64,000 nucleotides of DNA, taken from Pyxicephalus adspersus. Lineage: Eukaryota; Chordata; Amphibia; Anura; Pyxicephalidae. The stretch lies in NCBI RefSeq assembly GCF_032062135.1, contig NC_092859.1:90615263-90679262 (forward strand), in the 5' to 3' direction. The notes under the pieces were generated by a model, which saw nothing but the letters and a program-made list of their open reading frames with translations, was not told where the DNA came from and searched no databases. Shown piece after piece: positions 41,341-54,300 of the stretch (position 1 is its first letter; every line of letters starts with the position of its first letter). The position numbers and the translations under genes are program-made.

Positions 41341-41559
41341 TTCTGCTTTAATTAAATATATTATATTATATAATAATTATATAATATATCATATTATATT
41401 ATATATATTATACTTATGTATTATACAGAAAATATCAGCAGAGCAGAATTTGATAATCCCACTCATCTCTAGTGAAAACTAAGTAATGGCATCCTTCTTT
41501 GTCCTTTTAATGTTGGTATATGACATAAAAGCCGTGGGGATCTGTAAAACATATATTAT

Positions 41560-42160
41560 TATTACTAAAATATTATTAATATTGTTATTATTAATAATAA
41601 TAAACAGGATTTATATAGCGCCAACATATTACGCAGTGCTGTATATGGGGGGTTGCAAATGACAGACGAATACAGACAGTGACACAGGAGGACAGGACCC
41701 TGCCCCAAAGAGCTTACAATCTAGGAGGTTGGGAGATATGTAGTGGTAGGAAGTAGTGAGGGTTTCCAAAGACAGAAGAAGATGGGTAGGCAAGTTTGAA
41801 AAAATGTGTTTTGAGCAGAAAGTAGGAGCAAGCCAAATAGGACAGTGAAGACCATTCCAGAGAGTTGGGGCAGCTCTAAAAAAAAGTATTGGAGCTGTGC
41901 GTGTGATGAGGTTATAAGTGAGGAAGTCAGTAGTGGGGTATTGGAGGAGCGAAGAGAGCAGCTAGGGGAGGATTTTTTTACCAGATCAGAAATGTAAGTG
42001 GTAAAAAAACTGTGGAGGGGTTTGAAGGCAACGCACAGGAGATGAATTTGATTGTAAGGTGAAATGAAAGCCAATGAAGAGAACTGCAAAGAGATGTAGA
42101 AGAAGAGGAGCGGAGGGAAGGATGGATGAGTCTGGCTGCAGCATTACATTCTATACAGCT
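41560..42160 (-). mobile_element. L2/CR1-type LINE, decayed 3' end
   Basis: On the minus strand, two frames give fragments (CNAAARLIHPSLR, SSLHWLSFHLTIKF, FKPLHSFFTTYISDL) that resemble the reverse transcriptase C-terminus of L2/CR1/Rex1-type LINEs. A tail containing TTGGCGCTATATAAATCCTG then ends in an AAT/ATT microsatellite, as expected for this LINE group. Frameshifted and dead. Confidence 0.7.
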
Positions 42161-42582
42161 AGAATTACATACTTCAGAACTGAAACATAGCTTATATAAA
42201 CCCAAACAGATGACATACAGTTTTTTTCTTTCTAGCTTAGTTATGTGATTCTTGAATTCTTACTTCTTGGTTTAAATAAACATTGACCTCATTTAGTAAA
42301 ATTAGATATTTCTGTATAATTAACACACAATGAAAGCATTGTGCTATGTGCACTATTCATAATGACACTGGTGCTCACAGTTCTAAACTTTGTGGTAGGA
42401 TCTGTTCCAGTCATGTTTACAACCATGGGACCATACAGATGTTGGAAATATTATATATACATTTTTTTATTTGTAATTAGTAGTGTGATCCCAGCTATGT
42501 GGTTGCCGTGGGTTAGAGAGAAATTTGTATTTGTAAATATAAATGTAAATCAAACATCTAGGAAAATATATATAAATAAATA
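42161..42582. other. Intergenic, no gene seen
   Basis: Nothing recognised. Confidence 0.4.
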
Positions 42583-42608
42583 AATATATATATATATACA
42601 CACACACA
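42583..42608. repeat. (TA)n(CA)n microsatellite
   Basis: Alternating TA then CA dinucleotides, directly followed by CAGTGGTACCTC. Confidence 0.9.
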
Positions 42609-43020
42609 GTGGTACCTCAGTTTATAAGTCCGCTTTGGAATAAGTCCAACTTGGTATGAAATTTTGCTTGGTATACAACCTTTGTGCTAGAACTTGTATG
42701 GGTCAAAATGAGTCACAACACCGCGCGCTACCCTTATATACCTCTCTTGAGACAATGCCACCACTGCCCACGAGCGTCAGTATGCCAGTTGCTACCATTC
42801 AGTGCACAACCTGCGCTATAATTTCCTCCTCCTCCCTTCTCTGCACCATCCTAGTAGGCACTCAACTCTTCTCAGCCAGGTAAAATGAGGTTAAATTTTC
42901 ATTTATTTCATCTAATTGCTTTTGTATTTATGTATTTTGAAGGCCCTCTGGCATGAACCACTTTATAATGAACAGAACATTCTGTCCTGCAACCTTTTTG
43001 AGATACAAGAAAGACGGATG
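42607..43020. mobile_element. Possible DNA transposon end (CAGTGGTACCTC)
   Basis: CAGTGGTACCTCAGTTTATA resembles a terminal repeat seen at many interspersed vertebrate elements. I found no matching inverted end or target duplication, so the right border and the class are open. Confidence 0.3.
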
Positions 43021-43195
43021 AGTACTCAGGTAAAATTAGCAAAGGGACAGATGTACAGCTAGATTTAAGTACTTGGTTTAGAAGTCACATCAATATGGTG
43101 AGTGGTGAGTGATTCCACATTGAAAAAGGTGGTGACATTTTTGAAGAAACAAAAGTGATGTGTGTTTATTTACTGATGAGTGTAAAGGAACTGTT

Positions 43196-43267
43196 ATCTT
43201 TGCTGGATCATCCAGGTTTATCAAGTGTATCTTCTCTAGCCTTGGAGAGCTTTAATAAATCAGGCCC
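43196..43267 (+). mobile_element. Foldback element fragment (right half)
   Basis: TTTGCTGGATCATCCAGG, GTGTATCTTCTCTAGCCTTG and GAGAGCTTTAATAAATCAGG match the right half of the family at 32728. Confidence 0.7.
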
Positions 43268-44066
43268 ATTGAGAGAGAGATGAGGGCAGAGCATGCTTGT
43301 GCTGTGTTTTCTCTTCTATTAGATCTAAAGCTACAGATCATCTGAGAGCTGTAGAAGGTACAGGGACAGTTTTGGGAGGTAGAGGGAAGCTCCTGCGATT
43401 TTTTAGCTTGCCCACCCCAAAAACTATTCCTTACCCAGTGACATCGTATGTGACATAGTTTCTGTGCTTCTCTACGCAATGCAGGCAAGTAGATGTCTGA
43501 CTCTCTTATGAGCAGGTGTTAGTTTGGAGAAGCGAGCATTCCAAGGCATTCCTCTGCATTTGAATGCAGACCAGCTTTTGCTGGAGTTGTTCAACATTGT
43601 CTACTTCCTCCACAGTCTGAATGGCCATAACCAACCCTTCCCATTCACTGGATTTTAGTTTAGATTTTGGTTTTTTTTTTAATACATGGAAGCTTTATAA
43701 GATGGATTAAAATGGCATGGAGCATGGACATCAGGTTGTAAAGGAAATGGCTAAATAATGCTAAACATCCTCCAGCTGAAAAGTAAGACAGATTCTATCT
43801 GATTTGCTGCAGAGAAGCTCTCAATGTGTTCTAAAATCAGGCTAGGCATTTTCATTACAGGTAAGGATGGGGTGAATGTCAGATTTTTTAAGATGATTGA
43901 AACGATTGTGTACTACGGTAGTCACCAGTATTGGTTGTGTTGTACCTGTAGCCAGATTCTCATTATTATCCTAACATCATGTGATCTGCATTCTATAATA
44001 CTACCACTACAAATAATAACTTAATAATAATAATAACACCAGAAAAGAGCAAGCAAACATAAGACA
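43268..44066. other. Intergenic, no gene seen
   Basis: No exon recognised. Confidence 0.4.
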
Positions 44067-44136
44067 TGATTTATTAAAGCTCTTTATGGCTGGAGAGGAT
44101 ACACTTTCATCATTGAAGCTGGGTGTTCCAGTGAGT
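44067..44136 (+). mobile_element. Foldback element fragment (left half)
   Basis: TGATTTATTAAAGCTCTTTA, GGCTGGAGAGGATACACTTT and GAAGCTGGGTG match the left half of the family; the copy stops abruptly. Confidence 0.7.
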
Positions 44137-44145
44137 ATTTTGCCA

Positions 44146-44203
44146 TGACATACTAACTAAAAAGTACACGGAGGTGACATACTAACTAGAAAGTACACGG
44201 AAG
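44146..44203 (+). repeat. 29-bp tandem duplication
   Basis: TGACATACTAACTARAAAGT followed by ACACGGA occurs twice head to tail, starting at 44146 and 44175, with one substitution. Confidence 0.9.
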
Positions 44204-47200
44204 TGTTTTTTATAACATGACACCTCCTAGTGACAATGAAAGACATTATAACACATTGCACAACTCAGGAAGCACATTTCCTTTTGCAACAAAAAAAAGC
44301 AAAAAAAAAAAAAAACGCAATGTCCTTTAAACCACTCCTGTGCCCAAGAATTTCAGGATATAATTACATCACATCTGATAGTTAGCTTCCGAGAAGACAT
44401 CACTTTTTTTTTTTTTTTTCACCTAACTCCCTTTAATACAAGACTTCAAGAGTATTTAAACCCAAACAATGAAAAAAAAACTCCCCTTTGGTCCCTTCCT
44501 TCAAATATATCACTGATTATCACAGTATCACGGTATTGACAGGAGGTAGGATATTCTTATAATGCTCCCAACCATCCCGATTTGGCATGGACAGTACTGA
44601 TTTTCAGCTGTCCTCATGGTTTCTTGCACTATTCTGGAATTCTTCCGGCATAGATTATCATGTGGAACTAAATCTGATGTAATTCTACTGCCTATCACAA
44701 GATGGTGCCAATAATCTCATAGCGTGTAATTGTAGTTCTCTACTTTGTTTGCCACATTGTTTCTGCACAGAAGTCTAAAAGATCTGTTAGAATAATCACA
44801 ACCTCTTTACACCACTGGGGAATTATATTTTAAAGTGGGACCAAAGGGAAAATTTCACAGATTGTGAGCAGGCACATGCAGGTTCTTCATTGCAGAAGGG
44901 ACATGGGATGTTCTTTCTCCATTAAGATAAAATCACCTGCTTGTTCACAAATTTTTTAAGTACACTTACCTATCCATGGCTCTGTTTCGGTTGTGGGCAT
45001 CTTTACCCAGTCCTCTTTCAGGTGCAAGATCTTCTAGCCTGTCCTAATAAAATGTCCTGGCCAATCAAGATGGCCAAAGATCCTGAACATGTGCTGCTTA
45101 GAATACATTACAGAAAAAAATTGCAAACATGCAGGTATGCCACTTTCCCACTTTCAAATTTTGGGAGGAATGTATGCTATTGTAAATAGAAGATGAGGGT
45201 GAGTTCGGACCCACAGTGGAAACAAGCATTCCTGGGCAGCTCCTGGTGGCTGGCAACTCGCCTACACCATTGCACAGATTCAGAACTGCTCCCTGCTGTC
45301 CCCATTTTTTCTAAATAGAGCTGTCATGGGAAAGAATGCAATTCAATGACATGAAATTACCCATATACCTAAAGCATGGGTCAGTCTGCAAAATTTTTTT
45401 TTCTATTTTGTTATTTTCACACGCTTGCTAAAATTTTTTAGCATTCATTTTTAACAACAATTCATTTTTAAAATCTCCAATTATTCTACATTTTCTAAAA
45501 GCAGGTGATCAACAGAATACTGTTTATAGTTCCACCCAGTAAGAACAACACTAATAATAATGTTAGTAAACATAGACACAGTAAAATGTCCTTGTTTTGT
45601 AAAATATAAAACATGTGGTTGAGCCAAGTGAATTAATAACAAATATGTCTAGACATGAAATTGTGGGAGTCAGTAAACATCACTTTTCATTGTTTTACAT
45701 AGGTGACATTTTAAAAATACACAGATGGCCCCCATGGTCATATACTATTTTTAAAGTAATATAGAATTGTGTGCTTGTTGCTTTGATTTGTTTCCTAATG
45801 TGAGGACCATGAGTTTAGATCCTTTTTAAATTCCCCTTGTAATGCAACATGATTACATTGATACATTTTTCCTAGCTGACAAACTTTTTAGCCTCCTCCA
45901 CCATCAGCACCACCACTATTGCCACCATCAGACGCAACAGCAGAAGCAAGAAAGTGTTTAACAATTGTGCCACTTCCAAGGCTTTCCTCCTTGACTGTTG
46001 TCTCTCCTCTAAATTGAGTACCTGCTGTGCATCATCACACAGCTCTTCTACCTCATTATCTTTTGTTTCCTATGATTTATATAATCTATTTATCTCTATT
46101 ACCTGAGAAAGAAACAAGAATACTGTCTGAAAACAGAGGAAGGGAGTGAGAACTTGTGCCAACAGAGAGAGTTGAGGAAAAGCAGGGATACCCTGGCTCG
46201 AGGGTGATGGATCACGTTCACTGTCATCATCTCCCTGCAGTGACTGACAAGATGAATGAGCCAGTCAGTCCACAAGGAGCAAAGCTTGGCTGGGAGGAAT
46301 CTGCCTTTTGCTACCTTGTGAAAACACGTATAATGGAACCTCTTTCTTTCTGATACCAACGGCGGTGATGTGCTTTGTAGTGGTGTTGCTGGTGCTCTCC
46401 ATCCTGCTGCTACCCATAGTTTGGTGAATTCTGGAGCCATACCTAAAAGGTTTAGTTTGAATTGAGGATTCACCAGTGGTCTCTGGCCTCCTTTAGGGCC
46501 TACTTATGTTGCCAGTCATATTTTGGATCTGATGATATTTTCAAACACATCAATGGTCGAACTATGATTATAAATGGCAAACTTTATTAGCAACATCGGG
46601 AGAAAATTTCCTGTATGTAACTGGAAATAAATGTTGTAACTTAACTAATATCCTTTCCCTTACTAGCAGTACGAGAAACTATGCCATTTTTCTACGTCAT
46701 AATTTCCTGAGAAAATGTAACCTTGGCAATAATATATATCCCTTTATAGGTCTTTTATTTTGCACAGTTTTTCTGATTAGCTGTAGGAGAACTTTGGCAT
46801 TTGAAAAAATATTTTATTTTTTTTATTTTCAAGTCAACAATTCTCCAATTACCAGTAAGAGAGAAATGTGGCCTAGAAATAGTAGTTCTTTTTTTTTTAA
46901 CAATGCTTTTCAACTTTCAATGGCTGCAGTTTCACTTTTTAGCAGCAGGGGAAATAGAAACAGAAAAAGTCTCTTTTTTTATTTTCTAGGCTGCAATTTC
47001 CTTTAGCAGCAGCAGGAAAAAATGTTTCCTTGGAAAATGAATTTCTCTCCTATAATTCCTTTATTTTTTTATTTTAGTCCCCAATTTCCTTAGTTACTAG
47101 TATGAGAAATTTAACCTTTGGAAATAATGTTTACCCATTTGTAGTTTTGCTTTTTATTTCTATAAACTGCTGCAACAAGACATGCATGTACTGCCACCTA

Positions 47201-47664
47201 AACTCAGATAAGTTTTGATCTGAGCTCAGAAAAGCAAACATCTGGATAAAAATCATCTGGGTTTTTTCAAACACCACTAGCAATGAGCAGGTACATTCTC
47301 CTGTTACTATTATTGAGTTCATAAAATTTTAGTTCTCACTCCTACCAATATGGTTCCAATTTTCCTAAATTACATTTCATATTAAAAAGTGTTACTAATA
47401 TCCTATTGTTTTCCCTTCTGGTCTGTCATCAGTTAATTAACCAACATTTTATTTGTATAAATGTATATGCCGTTTTTATTTACTATTATTCAGGAGGAAG
47501 CTGTGACTCTTGTTCATTCTAAATATATGTTTTTGTTGTTGCACCTGTTTGCAGCATTAAATCTCTGCATATTTTTCACCAGTTTTATGCAAAGCAGCAT
47601 GACCACAGAACAAAAACAATATAACATTTTATGTAAAAGTAGAGCTATAAACCCTTGTTTGATT
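44204..47664. other. Intergenic, no supportable gene
   Basis: The minus-strand region 46473-45890 has fragmentary open frames with an acidic stretch and glycine-rich end (GGG/GAD-like) and could be a decayed transposon gene. I could not name a family and make no call. Confidence 0.35.
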
Positions 47665-47672
47665 GCTAAAAG

Positions 47673-47948
47673 CAGCCATTCTTGACTTTTTTTTACATGG
47701 GGTAACCCTTAAAATAACCTTCAGGTCTTCAGGGACCCCCCTTTTATAATTACTGTATATAATTACTATATAAACAGCTTACAGTATATTACCATGGAAA
47801 GAATCCCTCTTACATTTATTGTAAGCGGGAGAAATACCACCCTTACAGATAGCCAAAAAGAATATTGCTGTCACTTAAACTGACTTGATTGCTCATTGCT
47901 CAAGGAACCCCTAGCAACCTCAGGAGGAACCCCAGTTGGGAAACACTA
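47673..47948 (+). mobile_element. hAT-like element, 276 bp, uninterrupted paralogue
   Basis: Flanked by GCTAAAAG (47665-47672) and GCTTAAAG (47949-47956), an 8-bp duplication with one mismatch. The right end GGGAAACACTA is the inverted hAT-type TAGTGTTTCCC. It carries the empty site CACCCTTACAGATAGCC that is filled by a MITE in the copy at 30537. Confidence 0.8.
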
Positions 47949-47956
47949 GCTTAAAG

Positions 47957-48588
47957 TATTTGTATAGTCACCAACAACATCCAGGGTTAAGGTTTACTTT
48001 CTGCTGTGTTTTTTTTTTAACATTTCTATCTTCATTCAAGGTTCAGTACAAAAAACTGTGTTTATTACATAAATGAATATTGCATTTAAATATTCTATAT
48101 TCTGACTTGCAACTAGCAATGTTCTTTTGGAGTTTATAATGAAAACCCTTTCAGTTTCCAGGATTTAAATACAGCTTCATTTGGTCTGCTGGTTCCAAAA
48201 GATAAATTTAGATGACCAAACTGATTGGTAATGTCAATTCCACTCCTACCCCCTCATCCGTTTTCCAGATCTACTTTTTAGAACATAAGGCTCTCCTTAA
48301 TGATGGGGAGTGCTACCTTCTATTCAACAACCAGTGATAGGAGATTAATCTTAACATCAACCTTTTGTAATAAAGACCAGTACATTTGGTATTACTCAGT
48401 TGGGTAATACACACTCTGGTATCTTACGTCAACCTCACTGAGGGCAAGATTCCCCATGCATTGCTCCTAAAAGCTAAAGACATATGCAGAAGAAGAAAAT
48501 CATCGTCTTTTGTTATCAGCATACTATGTAGGTATAAGCCGTATTATTGGGATAGTGAACATCCTGTCCGACAGATTATTACCCATAG
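47957..48588. other. Intergenic, no gene seen
   Basis: Nothing recognised. Confidence 0.4.
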
Positions 48589-48735
48589 GGCCTGATTTAT
48601 TAAAGCTCTATAAGGCTGGAGAAGATACACTTTCATCAGTGAACCTGGGAGATCCAGAAACCCCGGAATAGATCTGGTTCAGGATACAAAACATTTGCTA
48701 GCAAACAACAGTTTTTTTAGCAAAAAACAGGTCAA
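48589..48735 (+). mobile_element. Foldback element fragment (left half and centre)
   Basis: GGGCCTGATTTATTAAAGCT, GGCTGGAGAAGATACACTTT and ACAAAACATTTGCTAGCAAA match the family; the right half is lost. Confidence 0.75.
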
Positions 48736-49186
48736 TCTCCTTGACCTTGACCATTTTTTTTATTCCTTTTCCCCTTTACTAATGCTTCATATTTTACACA
48801 AAATTTAGTTGAAAGGTTTCCAGTTTTTTTCCAGTTTCCTAGTGTTGGCATATTAGTAAATCCATTGAAACCTTGGTTACCAAGAATTCTGCCAATGGTA
48901 GTGGGAAAAAAATCCCCTTAGGAATGATGGCAGTTAAAATTCAAGGGTCCCTGAACCTTATTTTCAAGCTGCAAAGTTATTGTCAATAGAAGTTTAGCAT
49001 TATTATTAGAGTATTATATTATAATTAGAGTAGCTCCTCCGTCTACCACCAGTTGTTGTTTAAAGTCAATAATCTTATAGATGCTTCCTTACATTAAAAG
49101 TGAAATGAAGATATGAGCCCAATTGCTATTCTATATTCTTAGACTGGCTTTTTTAATATAGATTCTCTACTTGGAGTGTGAAATAT

Positions 49187-49405
49187 TGGGCCTGTTTTAT
49201 TAAAACTCCCAACAACTGGGGTGGGCAGAGGGTGAAGGTGATCAAGCAAAAGTGAAAAAGATTTGGTCTAGGATTGAAAACATATGCCAAATAATAGCAA
49301 ATTAATTTAAGAAATGTATTTCAGGTTTGCTGGATCAACTAGGTTATCAATGGATAATATACCATCCCCAGTCTTGGAAGGCTTTAATATATCAGACGCA
49401 TTTTG
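49187..49405 (+). mobile_element. Foldback element, diverged full copy
   Basis: Begins TTGGGCCTGTTTTATTAAAA and ends GGCTTTAATATATCAGACGC; the centre GGTCTAGGATTGAAAACATA and TTTCAGGTTTGCTGGATCAA match the family. The palindrome is much decayed. Confidence 0.65.
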
Positions 49406-49807
49406 ATTACAGTGGTAGATAATTTTTTCATACTTCTTGACCTTCAAACGATTTAAAGCAATATACTTGAAAGAATGGACTGTTTTACCTGAGTATTCCA
49501 TATATCTTTTGGTTATTTATTACACTGGGAAACAATTTTGAACCAATTTTGTGTTGACTTCAATTTTTAAGCTTATTCACACTAAAAAAGGTTTCTTCTA
49601 TCACGTCAGGTTTTTTCTCTACCGCTCATATTAATGCGATTACTGTAGTGTGGATTTGTATAGGCTATTCATTTACACGCAAGACAGTGTGGTCAGAGGT
49701 TGTGTGCTGCTCTACATAGTAAATAAACTAAATTTTTTTTTCTACTTATTTCCACTTATTTCCTTTCTTTCAGATCATGTCTGGCTCTGCTGTTTCTCAT
49801 CTCATAA
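49406..49807. other. Intergenic, no gene seen
   Basis: The open frame that begins at 49650 enters real family similarity only from about 49808. Confidence 0.4.
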
Positions 49808-51345
49808 GTGCCTAAACAACCCTGATTTATTTTGTTATATCTGTTACAGTTTTACCATTCCCAGTCAAAGGGCGAACATCAACATATTTGTAGAGCACGC
49901 CTATTTAGCATATTTCAAAGTTAAACTTGGTGATCAAAATAAGTCCTGGGCCCCTCATAAGGTGTGCAAACAGCGCGTCCCGGGTTTACGAATGTGGACA
50001 AAGGGAACACGTGATAAGATGCCATTTGGTATACCTATGGTTTGGCGAGAGCCAGGAGATCATTTCAGTGACTGTTACTTTTGTATAGTGAAAACTTCAG
50101 GATATAACAGGAAAATATAAATGTAAAATAGAGTATCCTAGTCTACCATCGCCTATACGCCCAGTGTCATATTCAGATGAAATCCCAGTGCCGGTTTTCG
50201 TTACACTACCCTCACCTGAAGAACATGATTATGGTGATGAACTAGGTGACAACAATGATGCGGAGTGTGATTTGGCATATGATTTGGGACTATCGAAGAA
50301 GGCTTCAGAACTCCTAGCATCAAGACTGCGTGAGAAAAACTCACTTGAAAAAGGAACAAAGGTAATGTACTTTTCTAACCAGAGAAATTGCATTTCTGCA
50401 GTACTTTAGAACTGACAGTGGTTTTGTGTATTGCCATAACATACCTGGTTTAATGGAGGAATTGGGAATTTAAATCTATAACTCAACTAAATGGCGACTA
50501 TTCATCGATAGCTCAAGGGGGACCTTAAAGTGTGTCCTCCTTCACAATGGCAATATATTTGGGTCGGTCCCAATTGGCCATTCAGTTTCTCTTTGTGAAG
50601 AATATGCAGACATAAAGAGAGAGTGGTTGCAATATCACCAACACAATTGGGTCATCTGTGTTGACCTTAAAATGGTATGCTTCCTTCTTGGTCAGCAACG
50701 CGAATACACCAAGTATCCCTGTTATCTGTGCATGTGGGACAGCAGAGCTCGTGAGAGGCATTGGGTGGAAAGGAATTGGTCTCCAAGATCGGCCCTTAAA
50801 CCAGGTGATCCAAACATGAGCCACTTGTTGATAGAAAGAATATTATATTCCTGCCTCTGCACATGAAACTGAGTCCGATGAAGCAGTTTGTTAAAGCTTT
50901 GCCAACTGAAGGAGACTGTTTCAAGAACCTCATTTTGGCATTTCCTAGCCTGTCTTTCGAAAAAATAAAGACCGGTGTGTTTGATGGCCCACAGATTCGG
51001 CAGCTCATCAAAGATGATCATTTCATCAGGACAATATCAGAAGTTGAAAAGAATGCTTGGTTACCATTCAAAGCCATTGTCAAGGACTTTCTTGAAAAAA
51101 AACACATGAGCAAATAATTACACAGAAATTGTCCAGAAACTCTTGGAGAGCTTCAAAATGCTTGGTTGCACAATGAGCATCAAGGTGCATTTTCTGCATA
51201 GCCATCTTTCTAAATTCCCGGAGAACCTTGGTGCAGTCAGTGATGTGCAAGGTAAACGATTCCACCAAGATTTGAAGGTCATGGAAGGACGGTATCAGGG
51301 GAGGTGGGATTTACATATGGGGGCTGACTATTGTTGAAATATCTG
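49808..51345 (+). pseudogene. Broken copy of a multicopy metazoan transposon-like protein
   Basis: About 510 codons across three frames recall a multicopy protein family that I know from arthropod, cnidarian and vertebrate genomes as uncharacterised and repeat-associated; I know no named class. In order: a CxxC segment (DLFCYIC), WAPHKVC, PFGIPMVWREP with DCYFC, an acidic linker (50210-50280), LASRLREKN, WRLFIDSS, HNWVICVDLKMVCFLLGQ, YTKYPCYLCMWDSR, MKQFVKALPTEGDCFK, GVFDGPQIRQLIKD, VHFLHSHLSKFPENLG, KRFHQDLKVME and RYQG with DYC. Cysteine pairs suggest zinc binding; the C-terminal HxxH/FHQD parts look enzyme-like but this is inference. Breaks: frame changes near 50119, 50404, 50840 and 51113, an in-frame TAA near 50475, and TGA after DYC near 51334, where the family has tryptophan. 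No terminal repeats were found around it. Confidence 0.7.
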
Positions 51346-54300
51346 GTGAGATTGTCCTAATACTGAACACTCCAGGAAAAGCTATAGGCGTAAATTTTTA
51401 CCTTAACTGCTTAACTGATCATTTTCAAATGTTTACTGTACAAAAAATGTCATCGAGTAACAATAAATCGTTTGTATGAACAAAACAAATTTAAATAAAC
51501 AGTACATTCAAGTTTTTAGTTATAAATACCTAAATAGTAAAGTATATAATAGGCAAAGCTCAGCATAGTAATTGTGTGAATGTTTGTTGTGTTGATGGGG
51601 TTGGCAACATAAACAGTGCTGTGTGTAATACATTCTCTCATGTGCCCTCATGAACTGTCTGCAGCAAAAGCAGCTTAGGATGCTGTGATGTATTTTTATC
51701 TACATATCCAGGCTAATCTTTTGTATGACAGATTAACTCTCTAGCAGTAATTGGTCTTTACTCTATTACAAAATATAATGTGTTTGTATTGCGTTAACTG
51801 TAATTAATGGTAATAACACTATGAGATGTTTTCTTTTTTACTAATAAACATATTGTAAATAAATTAGTGCTACATGTCCATAGCATGTGCTAAGATTTCC
51901 TCTTGGTTGTAAACCAATCCTTGGTTGTAAACTCAGCATGAGGTCGACAAAAAGTACACAGAATACATTACATAGGCCCATGTAACATTTTCAGAGACCA
52001 TGTTACCAGTAAGTTTATCAGTGGCAATACCATTAAGTTATTGCTGATATTCTTTGATTTACTCTTTCTATTACATAATAAAATGAAACAGGACTAAAAG
52101 TGTTTGAAATAGTTTTGTTACTTTGTTTTTTAAAGGCATGTTACGCTACAACTAAACCTCTGGTAGAGGTTATTTAAAAATTAAATAAATATAAAAGCAT
52201 ATATAAAATATGTTTCTGTAAAGCATACACACCTATACACTTTGCCTTTTTAAAATCTCTACACCAAAATTCTGTGAGCTTGTAATTACTTCCTCAGCTC
52301 TTCCAGAACACAAACCATCTTTTCATGTCTTTGGTTCCATAACATTAGGGGAAGGCGTCATTGAACATTCTTTAAGATGCACAAAAGTTTACAAAGACAG
52401 GAAACCCACAAAGAGTCTTGCAAATACGGAACCTGTAATAATACATTTACATCACATCCTTTGTTGTATAGCATTTTTTTTCTACAGTTAATAATTTACA
52501 CTAATGACTATTTATTTGTACCCAGCATTTGCAATTATATAATATTAAAAAGGAAGGTATAAAGCTTTCTGTACTCTTGCAAAATATTCCCAGGCTGTTA
52601 TGTAATTTACAAGATGTTTTTGTAAAGGATTTTTTTTAAAGAAAGTAAATAACATGTTTGGATATAATTGAAAAAGATGCCAAAAATACTTCTTTGCTTG
52701 TTGATTGTTTTTTTGGCTGTTTGTTGAATAGAAAATGAAAAAAACGTCATTTTAAATATTTAGAAAGAATGTACTATTACTATATAAATGACTATAATTT
52801 ATTGGTAATATAATGTGTCCCATAATGTGATTGATGATGATGCCAATGATAATGGAGGTAATGGTGGAGTATGGTTACTGTGCATGCACACTAATAAGGA
52901 AATGAATAGTAAATGTTGTTCATTAAAGCTTTCTATCCTAAGCTTACAATAACATTGCTCTGAATGTGAAATTGAAGTAATTTGTTACAACACATTTACT
53001 GGCGTTGTGTTGTAATTTTGCTGTTCTCTTTCGTTTTACTTCTTAAATCTAAAATTGTATACAGGGAACTACATGAGCCTATCTATAGCCACTGCATAGT
53101 AAGAATATACCATTTGTATTGATGCCATTTTTCTGACCCCTGAATAACAAACCAACACCCCATGCGTTATTTATTAAGTCTAAAAAAAAACTAAAGTATT
53201 TTGCAAACATATTACTAATGGCTTGGCATTCAGATGGTACAGAACAGTAACATTTCAGTTATAATTCATGTGACCATAAATTGAGGCTTTTGATTAAATC
53301 TTTACTGTATGCAATGATAGGCTAATCTGAACTCTGATTTTCCTCTTTGTTAGGGATCACATGTTCATTGCCTATGCTTTTGATTATGTGACCAGCAGTA
53401 GAAGAAATAGGCTGTCATTCTTTCCAGTAAATGTATGATTTTATCTTGTGATAATCAATAATTGTGATTAGTTATTTATCTATTCTTGCAACATTACTAA
53501 CAGATCTTATACACTGATCTACATGGAAATCACACCACAAAGCTATGTTAATTGCACAGAGTAAAAGAGGTTTTAACCACAAAGGTGAAATAGCTTCTTT
53601 TTTTGTGTCCCTCCATTCCTTAGGATGACCCAATCATGCCTGCAAATCTTAGATCAGTCTATTTGGTCTTATACTAGTCATACAGTGTATGTTCAACATT
53701 GATCGATATTCCCGATTGAAAAGATAGTTTTACCACATTGTACAAGTCAATGTTGAAAATTGATTGTTGATCGCACCCCTGGACTAGATTGATAAAGATG
53801 TGATCTAAATAAATATGTTATCTTTTCACAGAATCATGTTAGTAAACATTGTATACACTAACAAAATAACAATTAGACATGAAAGACCACAGATTAGAGT
53901 GTAAAAAAGTGAGACATGATCTGGTGCCCCCCCCCCACTTTATAGATTAGTAAATTCAAAGTTAAAAATCTACAATGCTTCATATAAATTTAATCCTTAA
54001 CAGCCACAATAAATATAAATATACATTCTGTGCACCAAATGACTTTGCAAACCCAGATTCTGCATTTCCAGACATATAAATAAATAATGTAGGAAAGTAG
54101 CAACTCCACTGGCTTGTAGTAAATTAAAAGGACACTGCATTTCTAGAAAGATCAATGTACTTGCCGAAATGTTTTAGGCTAAATATTAAAACTGATGCAG
54201 CCATTTTCCTTGCTGTGTTCATAGATTTTGCTACTGTTCAGCAGTTCACACAACCACAAAAGGGTTAATTTACTAATGGAGAACCAACAGCCTGGTGAAG

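Noticed and set aside
46099..46473. 124-codon minus-strand open frame
   Set aside because: No domain recognised, and the frame is broken on both sides; possibly a decayed transposon gene but not supportable.
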